Shown one piece after another: positions 1 through 11,530 of a stretch of DNA of 64,000 bases. The stretch is from Laetiporus sulphureus 93-53 (taxonomy: Eukaryota > Basidiomycota > Agaricomycetes > Polyporales > Laetiporaceae), in assembly GCF_001632365.1 (NCBI RefSeq), contig NW_024468512.1, positions 143,162 through 207,161 of the forward strand, written 5' to 3'. The stretch's first letter is position 1. Each line of letters begins with the position of its first letter. A model generated the notes under the pieces. It saw only the letters and a program-made list of their open reading frames with translations. It was not told the origin of the DNA and searched no databases. The position numbers and the translations under genes were made by a program.

Positions 1-597
1 AATATGATGACCCTCGTCGGGTTGATCGACCGCGCAAAGGCCAACTCACTGACCTTCAACATCGTCACGCCTTCCACATCTCGCATCACAATCCCGCCCT
101 TTAACCTAACGCCTTCCTCTCCCGACATCCTCTTCCTTCTCAACTTCACCACAGCCCAGCGTTCGGCACTGCTGACTTCTGATGCCACCCTTGCACTCCT
201 CTACACGCCAATGAACGAGCACTTCGGTATCGGGCCCGTGGAGGGCATGGTCTGCGGCCTACCGATCTTAGCCTGCAATAGCGGAGGGCCTACGGAAAGC
301 GTGATCGACTCACCGTTGGAGGAACGGACCGGCTGGCTGCGCCCTCCAGAGCCCGAAGTGTGGGCAGAGGCGTTGGCGGAAATTGTCTGTCTGTCTGAAG
401 CGGAGCGGACGGCGCTCGCGGAGAGGGCGCGTCGACGCGCGAGAGAGAACTTTGGTATGGACGCTATGGCGAAGGGACTCGAAGAGGCGTTGAAGGAGGC
501 GGTCGGGAAGGGCCCCGTCATGGCATCGTCCTTGCTGCTTGTATGCTGGGCTCTGTTGGCAGTTTTCGCAGCTCTCATTTTGAGAGTGTTTGCCTAG
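1..597 (+). CDS. ALG2: ALG2 alpha-1,3/1,6-mannosyltransferase, C-terminal part
   Basis: This is the 3' end of a GT4-type glycosyltransferase; the 5' part lies before the window. The frame is open from base 1 to the stop at 595-597, about 198 residues. The sequence NEHFGIGPVEGMVCGLP followed by NSGGPTESV is the nucleotide-sugar-binding region of ALG2, with the E..E spacing of GT4 enzymes. ALG2 adds the second and third mannoses to the dolichol-linked oligosaccharide on the cytosolic face of the ER. The last 25 residues are hydrophobic (ASSLLLVCWALLAVFAALIL), which fits a C-terminal membrane anchor. Family assignment rests on these motifs; the N-terminal half cannot be judged. Confidence 0.9.
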   Translation, partial: NMMTLVGLIDRAKANSLTFNIVTPSTSRITIPPFNLTPSSPDILFLLNFTTAQRSALLTSDATLALLYTPMNEHFGIGPVEGMVCGLPILACNSGGPTESVIDSPLEERTGWLRPPEPEVWAEALAEIVCLSEAERTALAERARRRARENFGMDAMAKGLEEALKEAVGKGPVMASSLLLVCWALLAVFAALILRVFA

Positions 598-905
598 CTG
601 TTACCTTTCTATAGCTTACTTCTGCGATATTACTCTATTGTCACGAATTGGATGTTTCGCCATTGCGGACACAATATTTATTGGAGCACCAAATGGACTG
701 ACAATATAGATGAGCGTGGACAACAAGGACGCATGCGTTCTAAAATACAGTCTCAAGGTTCACAAGGTACCTTTAACCAAGACTAATACATCGCACAACA
801 ACGTTGCAACCGACAGAAGAGCGTTACATATTTCAACAGGCTTACGAAAGGGTATTGAGCTAGCAGAGGTATAAAGAAAAACACAGCATCGAACGCAGAT
901 TTGAA
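598..905. other. intergenic spacer between convergent genes
   Basis: About 300 bases between the ALG2 stop and the stop of the downstream minus-strand gene. It must hold both 3' UTRs. I see no RNA gene, repeat or coding exon. Confidence 0.6.
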
Positions 906-2326
906 TCACTCAGCCCCATCTCCGGAATCAGTTTGACTACCATTCTGCGAGGACGTCCTAGTAGTGGAGGTCGCTCGTGACGTAGCCCGAGACCGCCCCC
1001 TTCGCCTCGTACGCGCATCCGCCTGCCTCTCTCGCTCCTCCTGCTCCAAGATCTCCTGCTCGGACATCGGGTAGCGCCTTCGACACAACAGCTCAAACAC
1101 ACACGGCAGTGGCCCGCCACAGACTTCCTGGACGAACTGCTCATTGATTGTGATCCCACCAAACATCGTATCCTGCCCGAGCCAGTCGAAGCGGAGGAGC
1201 GTTTGTGGTAGCCGCCCACCGGGCACGCCCTGCGCCGTCGAGCGATTGTGGTAGAACGCGTCTGAAATGACACGCTTGTGGTCTGCTGACGCGGAGTCGA
1301 ACTGCCGTTGCAAGACGCGCCCATTCATGTACGTATGTATGCCTTCAATGACATCCCCGCAGGTGACGCCGACGGCCTCGTCCACGGAGATTTCGATGGG
1401 CCATGGTATGTGGCGGGATATAAGGCGAAGAGAGGACACGCGCGGCCAGGTTGCGGGTGCGTTGCGGCCATCAGACCAGGAGCGATAGGCAGGGTCAGAG
1501 GAGCGCTGGCACTGTGCAGTGGAGAAGAGCATGTTCCACTTGATGTAGTCGCGCCCCTCTTCTTCGGGAGGCGGCATCAGCAGCGGATTCAGCTGCAACC
1601 GCGCTTTTACCTTCTTGACCATAAGCGGAGACAGAACGGGTCCATCTGCGAATTGCAATGTCAGATAAATGACACTGATCAGCCGCCGTTTCACGTACAA
1701 TGTGGACCCTCTGCGAATTTGTCAAATTCACTTGCATCTTGAGGACGAATTGGCGGAGGTGGCGGAGCACCGCCTGTCGGTTGCGGGACTTGGGCTTGAG
1801 CAGGACCTGCCTGCGGAGGAAGCCCTCCTGCCCCAACGGGAAAGGGAGTCTGTGCCCATCCACCGTGCATGGGATACGGAGTGAATCCACCCATTTGTGG
1901 TATCATCGGTATCGGCCACATCCCAGGGTAAACGGGGTAACCTGCAGGAGGCTGCGGCTGAAATGCAGCGTATGGGGCGCCGGGCGCGACAAATGGCGTT
2001 TGCGGATGCGAAGCGGGAGGCATCCCATTCTGTGCGTATGGCGATGTGGTTGGAAATCCAGTCCAGTCTGGAGGAAATCCATTGCTCCCGACAGATGCGA
2101 CACTGGGACTTTGCTGAGGTGGCAGCGCGACGGGTGGCATGAAGTAGGATCCAGGCGTGCCTGTCATGGGGTGTAAGCCAACAAAGGGAGGGTTGACAGG
2201 GATCTGTTGCAGCTGGGTCCAGGGCGGCATTGCAGAATGGCCATTGGGAGTGTGTGGTGGTACTGTAGGTGGATTCCTAGAAGTTGAACCGGGAACAGTC
2301 GGAATGACTGGAGTGTATGGCAGCAT
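906..2326 (-). CDS. DUF6699-domain protein with proline-rich N-terminus (copy A)
   Basis: Proposed CDS is complement(join(906..1645,1699..2326)), 455 residues. The 53-nt intron starts GTACGTG and ends TTCGCAG, and splits the Tyr codon of YGPVLSPLMVKK. Residues 1-209 are rich in Pro, Gly, Gln and Ser with no visible fold. Residues about 210-400 match the DUF6699 pattern: a short leading helix, a basic-hydrophobic stretch (LNPLLMPPPEEEG), a PATWPRV turn, PWPIEI, then GVTCGDVIEGIHTYM and a late FDWLG. The tail is Arg/Ser-rich, ending in SGDGAE. DUF6699 proteins are abundant in Agaricomycetes and have no known biochemical role. The 5' end is set at the only in-frame ATG; an upstream non-coding exon cannot be excluded. 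A second copy lies at 8498-9353. Confidence 0.77.
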
Positions 2327-5300
2327 TCTTATGGAGGCAATACGGTCTCAATCTCTCACTATTGTGGCTATATTGTGGCCGCCTTCGCGAGAAATGCGGA
2401 TACTCAGATAGCTATGGATAGACGAGTAACAAATGTGTCGTACCTCCTTGAACCAATTATACGGACGAGTGAGATCGACGGTCCCCAAGTGACTCGAAGT
2501 AATACCGCAATGAGATAGAATCTGCAGACCCGTCACAGCGACTTAAAGATCGACATAAGGAAACAGAACTAGGATGCAGTCAGCACGAGCTGGGAGAGAC
2601 TTCGGATCAAGCGCTGAAGCCCAGGTTATCCTTTCCCACATCCAACGGTTAAATCATGCAACAGCAGGAGCCGTATCTGGCTCATAGCCATCGATGAGGC
2701 CAGTGCGTAGATACGCAGCGAGACCATATCAATTGTAGCGGAAAAGAATTGAGTGGTTGTATAGTTCGGTTACAACTTACAAGGCCCTCGCAGTGCTGAT
2801 TCGCCACCGCAAGTTGTGGCCACCACCGGTTCGTCCAATCGGCTAATCTCCCTTTCTATCATCCAGCTCCTGCCTTCCTCCGCACTTATTCAATTTTTGT
2901 AGGGACAGAACACTATTTTTGTGACTCAATACTTGGCTCTCCGCTAGAGCTTGGCAGGTATGTGGTCGTGCTATCTCTTTGACTCGTTGTTGCGTTGCTT
3001 TTTTCGCGCAACCTGTGGTCTGAAGTTCGTTACACTGCCCCGAAACCTTGCGTACATGCGTTCAAATGCATGCGGTTGCGTGCCATGGCTCATACTCTTT
3101 TCAACAGCCGTTTCAAGCTGCTTTGGTGAATGATTCTGCTTGAGTATGCGATTATTAATGAGATGCTAACGAATCCCAAGGGCATCGACTCGCACGTTTA
3201 ACTTCTCATTGCCGAAGGCAGTTACACAACGACTTCCATGCTACGAGTCAATCAGAAGAACCACATTGTCGCTTCGCCGATATACGAGACAGGGATTAGC
3301 TGAGCTCGGTCACCGAACCGTTGCTTATGCTTGAACCTGCTCCACAGGACCACCGTTCACGGGTGCTGTTCTCATTCCGGCCTTACAGCCTGCTGGGCAT
3401 ATCAACAAGCGCCCACATTCCATACCGCGAGCCTCATGCGGGTAGCCCTCCAAACAGCTAGATTGCCGATTGCTGAGGCCTCTCGGCGTGCTACGCAGCG
3501 TCGATATTGTCATTGCATCTTAATGTTTTTGCGCACATGTCGATTATTCAGATAGCATCGCTGTCGCGGCGTCGAGTGCCTTTGTGATGCTGACATTCGG
3601 CGTGATGATGAAGCTGCAGTGTTCCATTCCATTTCGCGGGTTTCCGTGACACTGCTGATCCATTGTTTGATCGTGAATTAGCATGTCAGTCAGCTGGCCG
3701 AACCGCGAGCATGTCCCCAGTTTGACATTGGTCCATATGCTAAATGGAGTTGCGTCGGAGAACTATCGAGAGCTGCTTTTGCATTTGACAGGATCCAATG
3801 GACATGCTTGTCACCAGCGGTGATAGGATCACAAATGGAAAATGAGGATTGTCCTTCTTAGCAGAAGGAATACGCTGGTGCGTGCATTCTATCCAACGGT
3901 GAAGGATATTATGCTCATTCCAAGACCAGAGATGAGCAGAGACCACTTGCGACCCAAAGTATCTGCGAGGAAGAAGACGAAGATGGAAAGTCCTGGTGAG
4001 CAAGCGAGCATGCGATGATTGGGCAATCCGTGATGAATGTTCCATAAGTGTCCATCAACCATCAATATTGCGCATCAATTAATGACTCCGCTGTACGATT
4101 TCCGTCTCCTTGCTTGTCGGCAGTACCTCAATGTTTACCGCATTACAGCACCATGTCAAGTGTTCTCTCGCTGCTTCAGATACATATCAAGTTTCAATCA
4201 TTCGGGGCAAAGATGATAACTTTACAGAAAAGTTCTGATGAAGCTATATCGATGCATGGAGCGATTTTTGTGAGCTGTTCGCGTTCTGACTCATCTCCAT
4301 TAGCCATATCCCAAAATGAAGACTGCAGTCGCTTCCCGGGGCAGTGATTTTCATGCTGAGTAATTGGTCCGGATTCAGAGACGAACATGGTGCGTTCACT
4401 GCAAAGGAAGGCTGTCTGCTGTCCTCTCATAGATTTCTCTCGCTGATTCGCAGTAGGTTGGAAGTTCTGTCTGCAGGAGTTCGAGCATCCTCTTGGGTCC
4501 ATGACATTCAGCGTATTGTATAGAACAGTGAGGTAGCGACTTCCGCGTAGTAAGTTCTCAAAGGAGTAATGAGCATGTTAACTGTTCCTGGCGAAGTCAG
4601 CTGAGATGCGTGGGCGTTCGACAGCCAAATGAGGCACGTCCGTTTTGACCTGGCCTTGACTGCTACAAAGAGGTATGTGAAGGTCATATGGTGCATACTA
4701 AGCTTCTATGCTTGAGTTAACAGCCAGACGTTTTGAAGAGTCCCATTAGCAGGACCCAGATAGGGCAAGCACGCTGTCATCAGAAACGAACGACCGCGCT
4801 AGTGGTGGCTCTGCATCGTTGACATATCGGAGGCAGATCTCCATAAGGAGATCCGATCACTCTGAAGCTCAAGGTGGCCCTTCAACGTCAAATCGGTATC
4901 TACATCTGCCAATGCACTCAGTGGCTTCCGAACAAGCCTTCCTTCGGGGCCAGGCTCGAAAAACTTGCACCGTAGCCGTCAGCTAAAGCGAGATTCGTTC
5001 CAATGCTCATTGAACAGATATTCGGTACGGTGTAATCATAAGCATTCTCACGGTGCATCTGCGAACGAATCAATTTAGTTGGCTTTCTATCCCCTTGGGA
5101 CGAGCGCTCCGATAGCTGTGCGGCCGACTTCCGTTCCCTGGCGCTCCTCGCGGGGTGCCGAGCGTGTGGTCCCTCTTCTGGCATGCGCCCATTGATTCCT
5201 CCACGTGGCGATTCAATCTGCTTCTTTCACGTACGTTGTATCCCCTTGGTTCTAACTCGAGTTTTAGTTCACAAGCCCTTCTCATAACAGACAGTTCTCG

Positions 5301-5841
5301 AAAGTTCAGCGCGAGATCCCTTGTCTCCGTATGTCCTTATCTGAATGGGTTATTTACCCCCTTCTCGTCAGACAGCCGCAACTCGGTTGACGTGTTTCAT
5401 CAAACGGAGCAGCCTGCAAGCTGAAGTAGCATACCCACAAGCAGACGAAGCAGACGTGGACTGCAGCAGGGTATCGTCGAATGGTAGCTACTTACGTCTC
5501 TGTTCCATAACACTTGTCGGCAGGGAGAATGGTCCTGCCAGGTTCCTGGGATCTGATCATGTTCATTTCCGGAGGTATCCTTCGACATTACGGATTAAGC
5601 GTTACCACCATCCCCCGTGCGCCTAATGTCTTCCGATTGATACGCGTTTCCCCTTCTCTCTTGATTATCATTCGTCTGCGAGGCGCTGTTCGCTCAGAAC
5701 CCCGATTGTGCGAATCCGCGAGTTTGGTATGAGCAGTCCGGCCAGGATAAAAGTGATGAACAGCTGGTGATCCTTTCTTCATCGCCCCTCCCCTGGAGAA
5801 GTCAGCGACAGGGAGCTTCTCAAGAGTAGATTCCTCTAGCA
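2327..5841. other. 3.5-kb gene-poor interval
   Basis: No ORF above about 100 codons has fungal coding character, and none joins through plausible introns to a recognisable family. Several short ORFs overlap on both strands in all frames, as expected by chance. The minus-strand stretch near 4920-5060 reads as about 45 open codons but matches nothing I know. The right end (about 5600-5841), pyrimidine-rich and close to the desaturase ATG, probably contains its promoter and leader. No direct terminal repeats, inverted repeats or transposase motifs were visible. Confidence 0.55.
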
Positions 5842-7622
5842 ATGGCCACAACCATGGACGCTGCCGCTCCTACGAAGGACAAGACGACGCAGGAATACTC
5901 TGAGGACCAGCTTCCAGAGTTCAGTCCCATGCCATGGTACGTACTGACGTTGGGACAGCAGTGCATCCGACAGCTACTCACGTATCTACAGGACTCTGAG
6001 TGAGATCCGCGCGGCCATCCCGCCTCACCTTCACGTTCGCCAGACTTGGAAGGGTTTGTTGTACTTGGCTCGTGATGTCATCTTGGCGGCCATCGTCTGG
6101 AAACTGGGTCTCGGTATCGACCCCACCTTCAAGAGCGCCGCTGCTGTGCAGACGCTTACTCCCGTCGGTGCTGAAGTTGCTCGCTGGGGTGCTTGGCTTG
6201 TCTAGTGAGTCGCCACGGAGACTGCGATACATGCAGCGTAGAAGCTGACACGTCTGCAGTTGGTGGTTCCAGGGATTGATCTTCACCGGCATTTGGGTCA
6301 TCGGCCATGAGGTAAGTTTCCTGTGAGTCTCATCACACCCAGCAAGGCTCAATGGTATGCTCGTACAGTGCGGTCACGGCGCATTCTCTGATAACAAGCG
6401 TGTCAACGACATTGTTGGCTTTGTAAGTCATTCATCGTGTCCGGAGATGATCGCATGTCAGATATTGACAGTTGTATTCATAGATCACGCACACCTTCCT
6501 CTGGACTCCCTACTTCAGCTGGCAGATTTCGCATCACCGTCATCACAGCAACCATGCGTCCATGGAGCGCGATGAGGTGTACGTTCCGAAGACCCGCAGT
6601 GATGTCGGCCTCCCGAAGGAGGATGGAATCAACAAAATCGACTATGAAGAATACCTCGGCGACACCCCTATCTACACTCTCTACATGCTCCTTCGCCAGC
6701 AGTTCCTCGCGTTCCCAGCCTACTTGCGTAAGCCTGACACCTTATGTGTACCTCGGGAAGCTGATGGAGATCTGTTCATCAGTCTTCAACGTTTCCGGTC
6801 AGAAGAACTACCCTAAGTGGACGAACCACTTCGATCGTACGTAATGATTTCTTGCAACGCATGCCCCCGGTGCTTATTCCTCCATCCACAGCTAACTCGG
6901 TTCTGTTCACGAAGAGGCAGCGCAATGTCGTCATCATGTCGAACATCGGTATCGCAGCGATGGTCTGGGGTGTGATGGAGTCAAGCAGGATCTGGGGCTT
7001 CTCCGAGGTCATGAAGCTCTACGGCATCCCGTGGCTTTTGGTCACTCACTGGCAAGTGGCAGTCTCATCAATTATCAGTCTCGTCTCACGTCAATCAACA
7101 GGTTCATCATGATCACGTACCTGCACCACACTGACATCGAGCTACCGCACTACCGCAATAAGCAGTGGAACTTCCAGCGTGGTGCCGCTGCCACCGTCGA
7201 CCGTAACTTCCTGGGCTGGCAAGGTCGTTTCTTCCTCCATGACGTCGCGCACTTCCACGTCATCCACCACTTCTTCCCGATGATGCCCTTCTGTAAGTAT
7301 CAGTTGGCCGTAACAATGCACCACAATGACCAACCTTGGTTGTAGACCACGGCCCCGAGGCGACCAAGTACCTCAAGGAGTTCATTGGCGATCACTACCG
7401 GTACTCCGACAAGCCCGTCTTCAAGGCGCTCTGGGACACCTACAACGAGTGCCAGTTCGTTGAGGACGAAGGTGTGTACCGCCTATCCTTACGGTGACGA
7501 CGATGATTAACGCCGAGACAGGTGATGTGATCTTCTACCGCAACAAGAAGGGCCAGGCGATGGTCCGCCCTGCCGCTCCCTACAGGGAACCATCCACTCC
7601 GGCTACGGTTGCGGCTCAGTGA
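5842..7622 (+). CDS. FAD2: membrane fatty acid desaturase, delta-12 (FAD2) type
   Basis: Ten exons: join(5842..5936,5992..6204,6260..6311,6369..6422,6484..6727,6783..6836,6892..7051,7102..7292,7346..7471,7522..7622), 429 residues. All phases agree. The three histidine boxes of membrane di-iron desaturases are present: HECGH, HHRHH and a late HVIHHFFP. Box 1 is itself split by an intron after the Glu codon. The enzyme would insert the delta-12 double bond into oleoyl lipids in the ER, using cytochrome b5; hydrophobic segments precede and follow the boxes. Motifs do not separate delta-12 from omega-3 activity. Intron 7 starts with GC, not GT (7052-7101), because only this join restores the frame of HWFIMITYLHH. 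The ATG is preceded by a CT-rich leader. Confidence 0.94.
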
Positions 7623-8497
7623 AGCAGCTCATCTGCGCGGTCGGGCCTCGTGTCTTGAGTAGGGTCGTCCGCGGTGTCGCTGTCTTCCTATCGCTTCTCG
7701 TGTCCACGTCGCAGTTTCCGCTCGCTGTGGCTTATAGAACGTATGTCGTAGTGAGGCATTGTACCAAATAGATCATTTGTCATCAACAGAGTGCGTTGTA
7801 TCATCTCGCGGGACGTACGTGCAGTAAGGCATCTCGGAGGCCAATTCACGGGCAGTGTGAAGTGCGACAGGTCTTCCGTTGCTGCGTTCACATCCACGGG
7901 CTTGTACATGTGCTGAGACTTCCAGGACACGAGCTGTGATAGTACACGTTCTGGCCTTAGGAGAATCACTTCTCGGCGAGTATCTGACATGCCGCAATTG
8001 CAGAATGGCGAGAGAAAGGGTGTTTGAACGGCTTTGCACGCGGAGCTCGCTGAATGATATACTACTACATTTCGTGATTGTGCACTGCCATTACCTTCCC
8101 GAGCAGAACCAAGACCTGTATATGAAATCCCGGGCCTCAGAACCCAGAAAAATTGGCCCAGCACCTTCGGAAGTTCCGAAAGTTTAGAGCACCCACGATG
8201 CTTCGCTAACATGCACTCCACCACATGGCGAAGCAGGGGCACACCGCAACTTCTATTCTCGCCGCTCCTCTGGGTTAAATTGTAGAGAGGAGCACGATGA
8301 CGAAAATTCAGGGTCGCGGCAGCATGCCTTTGCATGCAGGCACAAAGGCAAAGACAAAAATGGAAATAAGAGGGCGTTTCGTCGGTGTGGAAGCGAGCGA
8401 TTGTACAAGGAAGAATCGAGAAGGTATACAACTGACGTTCCATGCGAGGAGAAAGCGAAGACAGATAGCACGGAGGAAAGTCATAAGGCATGACAAC
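7623..8497. other. 875-base spacer between convergent genes
   Basis: Lies between the desaturase stop and the stop of DUF6699 copy B, so it should hold two 3' UTRs. A 267-codon open frame on the minus strand (7688-8491) crosses it but lacks any domain, is Cys/Arg/Ser-rich and looks like a chance antisense frame. No RNA gene was seen. Confidence 0.5.
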
Positions 8498-9353
8498 TCA
8501 ATAATATTGGCTTAGACTGAGCACGAAGATGTTCGGCGCAGAGAACCCCAGGCGTTGCTTTGCGTATTGGTCTTTCCTGGACAGTCGCTCAAAGAAGATC
8601 CTCTCGCGAAGCCAGTCTGCGCGAGATGTTGACAGCATTGCTCAATGCGACTTTCACGCGATCAGGAAGATAGGAAGCTTACCGGACCGCTTCGGTCGAG
8701 ACGTGCCTGTCGGAGCGGGCGAGTAGAACGAATTCCAACCGTTGCCGGAACTACCTGTCGCGATTCGCTTGATCTGCTCTTGAATACGGCCAGGGAGTGC
8801 CTCCAGCTCTTTGTCCGTGATAGCATTGTCCGTGTATCTTATGTCGTATGATTAACTTAACCCTAGCAATTCAGACATTGCGGAAGTACCTACTCTCTCC
8901 AGAGGGTAGTGCAAACGTCGCTGAGGGTGACACCTGCGGGATTCTTCACGATGGTACACCAAGGACTGATCTCCGTGATGATGATTAGCGTGTCCACGCG
9001 CGGCAACGTCGCAGGCTGGTCCTTCGCATCGAATGGTAGGTCGTTATTTGACGCATCTCCGTTATAGCCTGATATTTGGCCTGTGGATGTTGTTTTGCAT
9101 CAATGGTCACATCCTACAAGGATCCTGAGGCAGTTCCTTGCCTGTTGAAAGGTTGAATATAAGCTGGAAGCTTGAGGCTTCCCCAGTAAGAATTGGATGC
9201 AACTCCAACGAAACATTCTCCAGCAAATACAGGTCGGTCTGAGTCAGGATGGGACCGTCTGTCGGTTTTCAGCTTAATCTCAGGGGTCCATGCATACTAC
9301 AACGTACAGGAGTTCCCAACGGCCCACTTGCCAACAGCCGTCATATCAGTCAT
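8498..9353 (-). CDS. DUF6699-domain protein (copy B)
   Basis: Five exons: complement(join(8498..8616,8683..8837,8894..9068,9118..9258,9308..9353)), 211 residues; all introns are GT-AG and all phases close. The frame is broken into pieces too short to stand out singly, but the joined protein reads as DUF6699: MTDMTAVGKWAVGNSYGPIL, then LELHPILTG, FQLIFNLSTG, an ATLPRV turn, PWCTIV, GVTLSDVCTTLWREY, and DWLRERIFFERLS near the end. The first intron splits the Tyr codon just before GPIL, exactly as in copy A. Unlike copy A it has almost no N-terminal extension. Function unknown. It is divergent from the CCDC124-like gene, 485 bases away. Confidence 0.82.
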
Positions 9354-9838
9354 GTCTTGCAGCCCAGGCTAAATCGGTGGGAGCAAGGTATTCAGATGCT
9401 TCCAGCCAAGGAGCGAGCTATGCAAAGATAGTAAGCAACGTTGTGAGTCGTACCGAGCCTCGCTAGACGTGGGAGTTGGCAGTGTCGTCGAAAGTAGCAA
9501 TTTGGCAGAGCCTCGCAGATCGTTCCCGTGGCAGTGGCGCCAGCAGAGGCATGTCAGGTGAGAAGGGAAACAAAACATATTCCCGGCTCGAGAACAGGAT
9601 GGCGACAGGGTGCGTCGAGAGCAAGTTCACAGCGCAGTTAAAAAGAGAGAACCGTTACGCTGAACATGCAGCACGCTGGCGAAGAACGATGCATTTGCCA
9701 GTGGCAGAGGTCTTCATGGTATAGATAAGATTAGATTACTCTCAATCTGACTGATGGAGGCCGCGTTGACTCAAGTCCCGTCTCTGCAACGTGCACCAGA
9801 TTTCTGTTCCACAAACTCTCGTCCTGCATTTATACTCA
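9354..9838. other. divergent promoter region, DUF6699-B and LSO2-like
   Basis: 485 bases between two start codons pointing away from each other; it must carry both promoters. No clear TATA or CCAAT box and no hidden exon were found. Confidence 0.5.
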
Positions 9839-10872
9839 ATGGCACCCAAAGGAGGGAACGCAAAAAAGGAGGCGGGCAGAGCGAATAAAGCTGAGAACAA
9901 AACCAAGAAAAACGCAGCTGCCGAGGCTGAGAAGGTCCGTCCGAATCCTAATCGCTGTAGTATCCATACTTACGCAAATACGGTGTTACATCTGTAGGAG
10001 CACAAGGAGGCAGATAAATGGCAGGATGGAGCCAAGGTGAACAAGGCTAAGGAGGAGAAGGAAGAGAAGCGGCGTGCGGAGCTGGCCCGCAAGGCAGAAA
10101 TTGCACGCCTGCTGGCGGAGGAGGAGGCCTCCGCGCCGTCCAAGGTGAAGAGCGCGCCAAAGGCAGGCGCGAAGAAGGTCGCTGCGAAGCCTGTCAAGCC
10201 TGCAGGGCCCGGCGCCATCGCTGCTGGGGGCGGTCTCGGGGCGATCTCGACATCAGAGAAGGACAAGGGCGGAAAGCCAGAGGAGCCGGAGGCATTTGCA
10301 GCTACTGGTCTTGACAACGCACTTGACCTGCTGGAGGTGGTGACTGCGAAGATGGATAAGGCGAGCGTTGGCACGCAGGCTGCTGGAATCGAGAGACATC
10401 CAGAGGTGCGAACTCATCGATCGTCAATCAGGATATTGTTCACTGATGCTTGACTGCCGAACACCTAAGCGACGATACAAGGCGGCTTTTGAGGTCTACA
10501 AGGAACGTGAATTGCCCAACGTGCGAGCTGAGGTACGATGACCCACCGCCGCCGACGTGCATAACCATGCTAATCCCACGCACATCTCAGCACCCTGGCT
10601 TACGGTTGAAGCAATACCAGGTACGTCTGTGAGAGCTGCTAGCTCTCATACAAATGCTGACCAATCCTTAGGAGCTCCTGCACAAGCAATTCCAGAAGTC
10701 TGCGGATAACCCGTATGTATCATCTACATATCCTACAAACTATCGCTGACTACGGAAATCCCAAAGCTTCAATCAAGTCACAATCGCATACGACGCCACG
10801 AAAGAAGACAAGGTGGATGCGCTCAAGAAGAAGAATGCTGTGGTGGAGGAGAGGCTTCGCGAACGATCATAA
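9839..10872 (+). CDS. LSO2: CCDC124/Lso2-like ribosome-associated coiled-coil protein
   Basis: Six exons: join(9839..9934,9998..10405,10470..10532,10591..10620,10672..10712,10767..10872), 247 residues. The N-terminus is Lys/Ala-rich and predicted helical (KEEKEEKRRAELARKAEIA), with the W at DKWQDGAK typical of the family. The C-terminal signature is assembled across four small exons: ERHPERRYKAAFEVYKEREL, then HPGLRLKQYQ, then a Phe-Gln rich helix ending PFNQ. In yeast and humans Lso2/CCDC124 sits in the mRNA channel and A site of idle 80S ribosomes and aids recovery from starvation. The middle Ala/Pro/Lys linker (about residues 90-160) is longer than in yeast Lso2. Assignment by motif only. 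Confidence 0.86.
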
Positions 10873-11530
10873 ACCTCCTCAAAGAGTTCTACCTCGGTCA
10901 TTGCAATTGCAGGCAAATCCAGGGACGAGATGGCCGGTCGGGCCGGCAGTACTAGCAACGTACAGGATATGACAGTTGGGACTCGGAGAATGCTCGAGTG
11001 TATTAGCCAAGGGAGGCGGTGGCGCGGCGCCGTGCGTATCCGCGGTAATGCTCCTTGCGTTTCGTGCAATTGGTGCGTGATGCTTGACAGGATATGGCAG
11101 GTTGGTGTAGGATAGCATGGAGGAGTGTATATCACGTTGAATGTATCCAACAAAATCGTCCGCAAATAACGCAGACGACAGGCCCGTTGGCGTGAAGCCG
11201 GAGTTTCGGTGCATCGGGGCCAACTGTCGAGTGCTGTGCCACCAGCTCGGATACACGGTCTACTGCTTATCTCATCGCATCGCACTGTATCGAATATATG
11301 AATCAGCATTGCTGGATGCTCTGTTGTTCAGGCTCAAAATTGGCATCGGTGAAACTAGAGACCATTGCGGCGAGATGTGGCGGCTGTGTGGCTGCGGCCC
11401 GTTGCTTAAGCGCTCATGCCTAAGTACCAGCTTATGTAATCACGTTATTTTCTTGCTAAAGTCGGCGCCGACTCGCTCAATTCCCCACCTACTCTCTCCT
11501 TTCCTTCATTCCATCCCCCTTCATTTTGAA
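10873..11530. other. spacer upstream of the calcipressin gene
   Basis: About 660 bases holding the 3' UTR of the CCDC124-like gene and the promoter of the calcipressin gene. The 178-codon minus-strand frame through here overlaps real exons and has no domain; I treat it as chance. Confidence 0.5.

Noticed and set aside
4918..5184. Minus-strand ORF with a segment resembling an ordered protein
   Set aside because: Only about 45 codons look protein-like, with no homologue known to me and no splice-linked neighbours. Mentioned as a possible remnant only.
7688..8491. 267-codon ORF antisense to the 3' side of the desaturase
   Set aside because: No domain, high Cys/Arg/Ser content, lies between two convergent stops, and the neighbouring real genes are spliced. 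Most likely a chance open frame.
10773..11309. 178-codon minus-strand ORF
   Set aside because: Overlaps the last exon of the CCDC124-like gene on the other strand and has no recognisable features.
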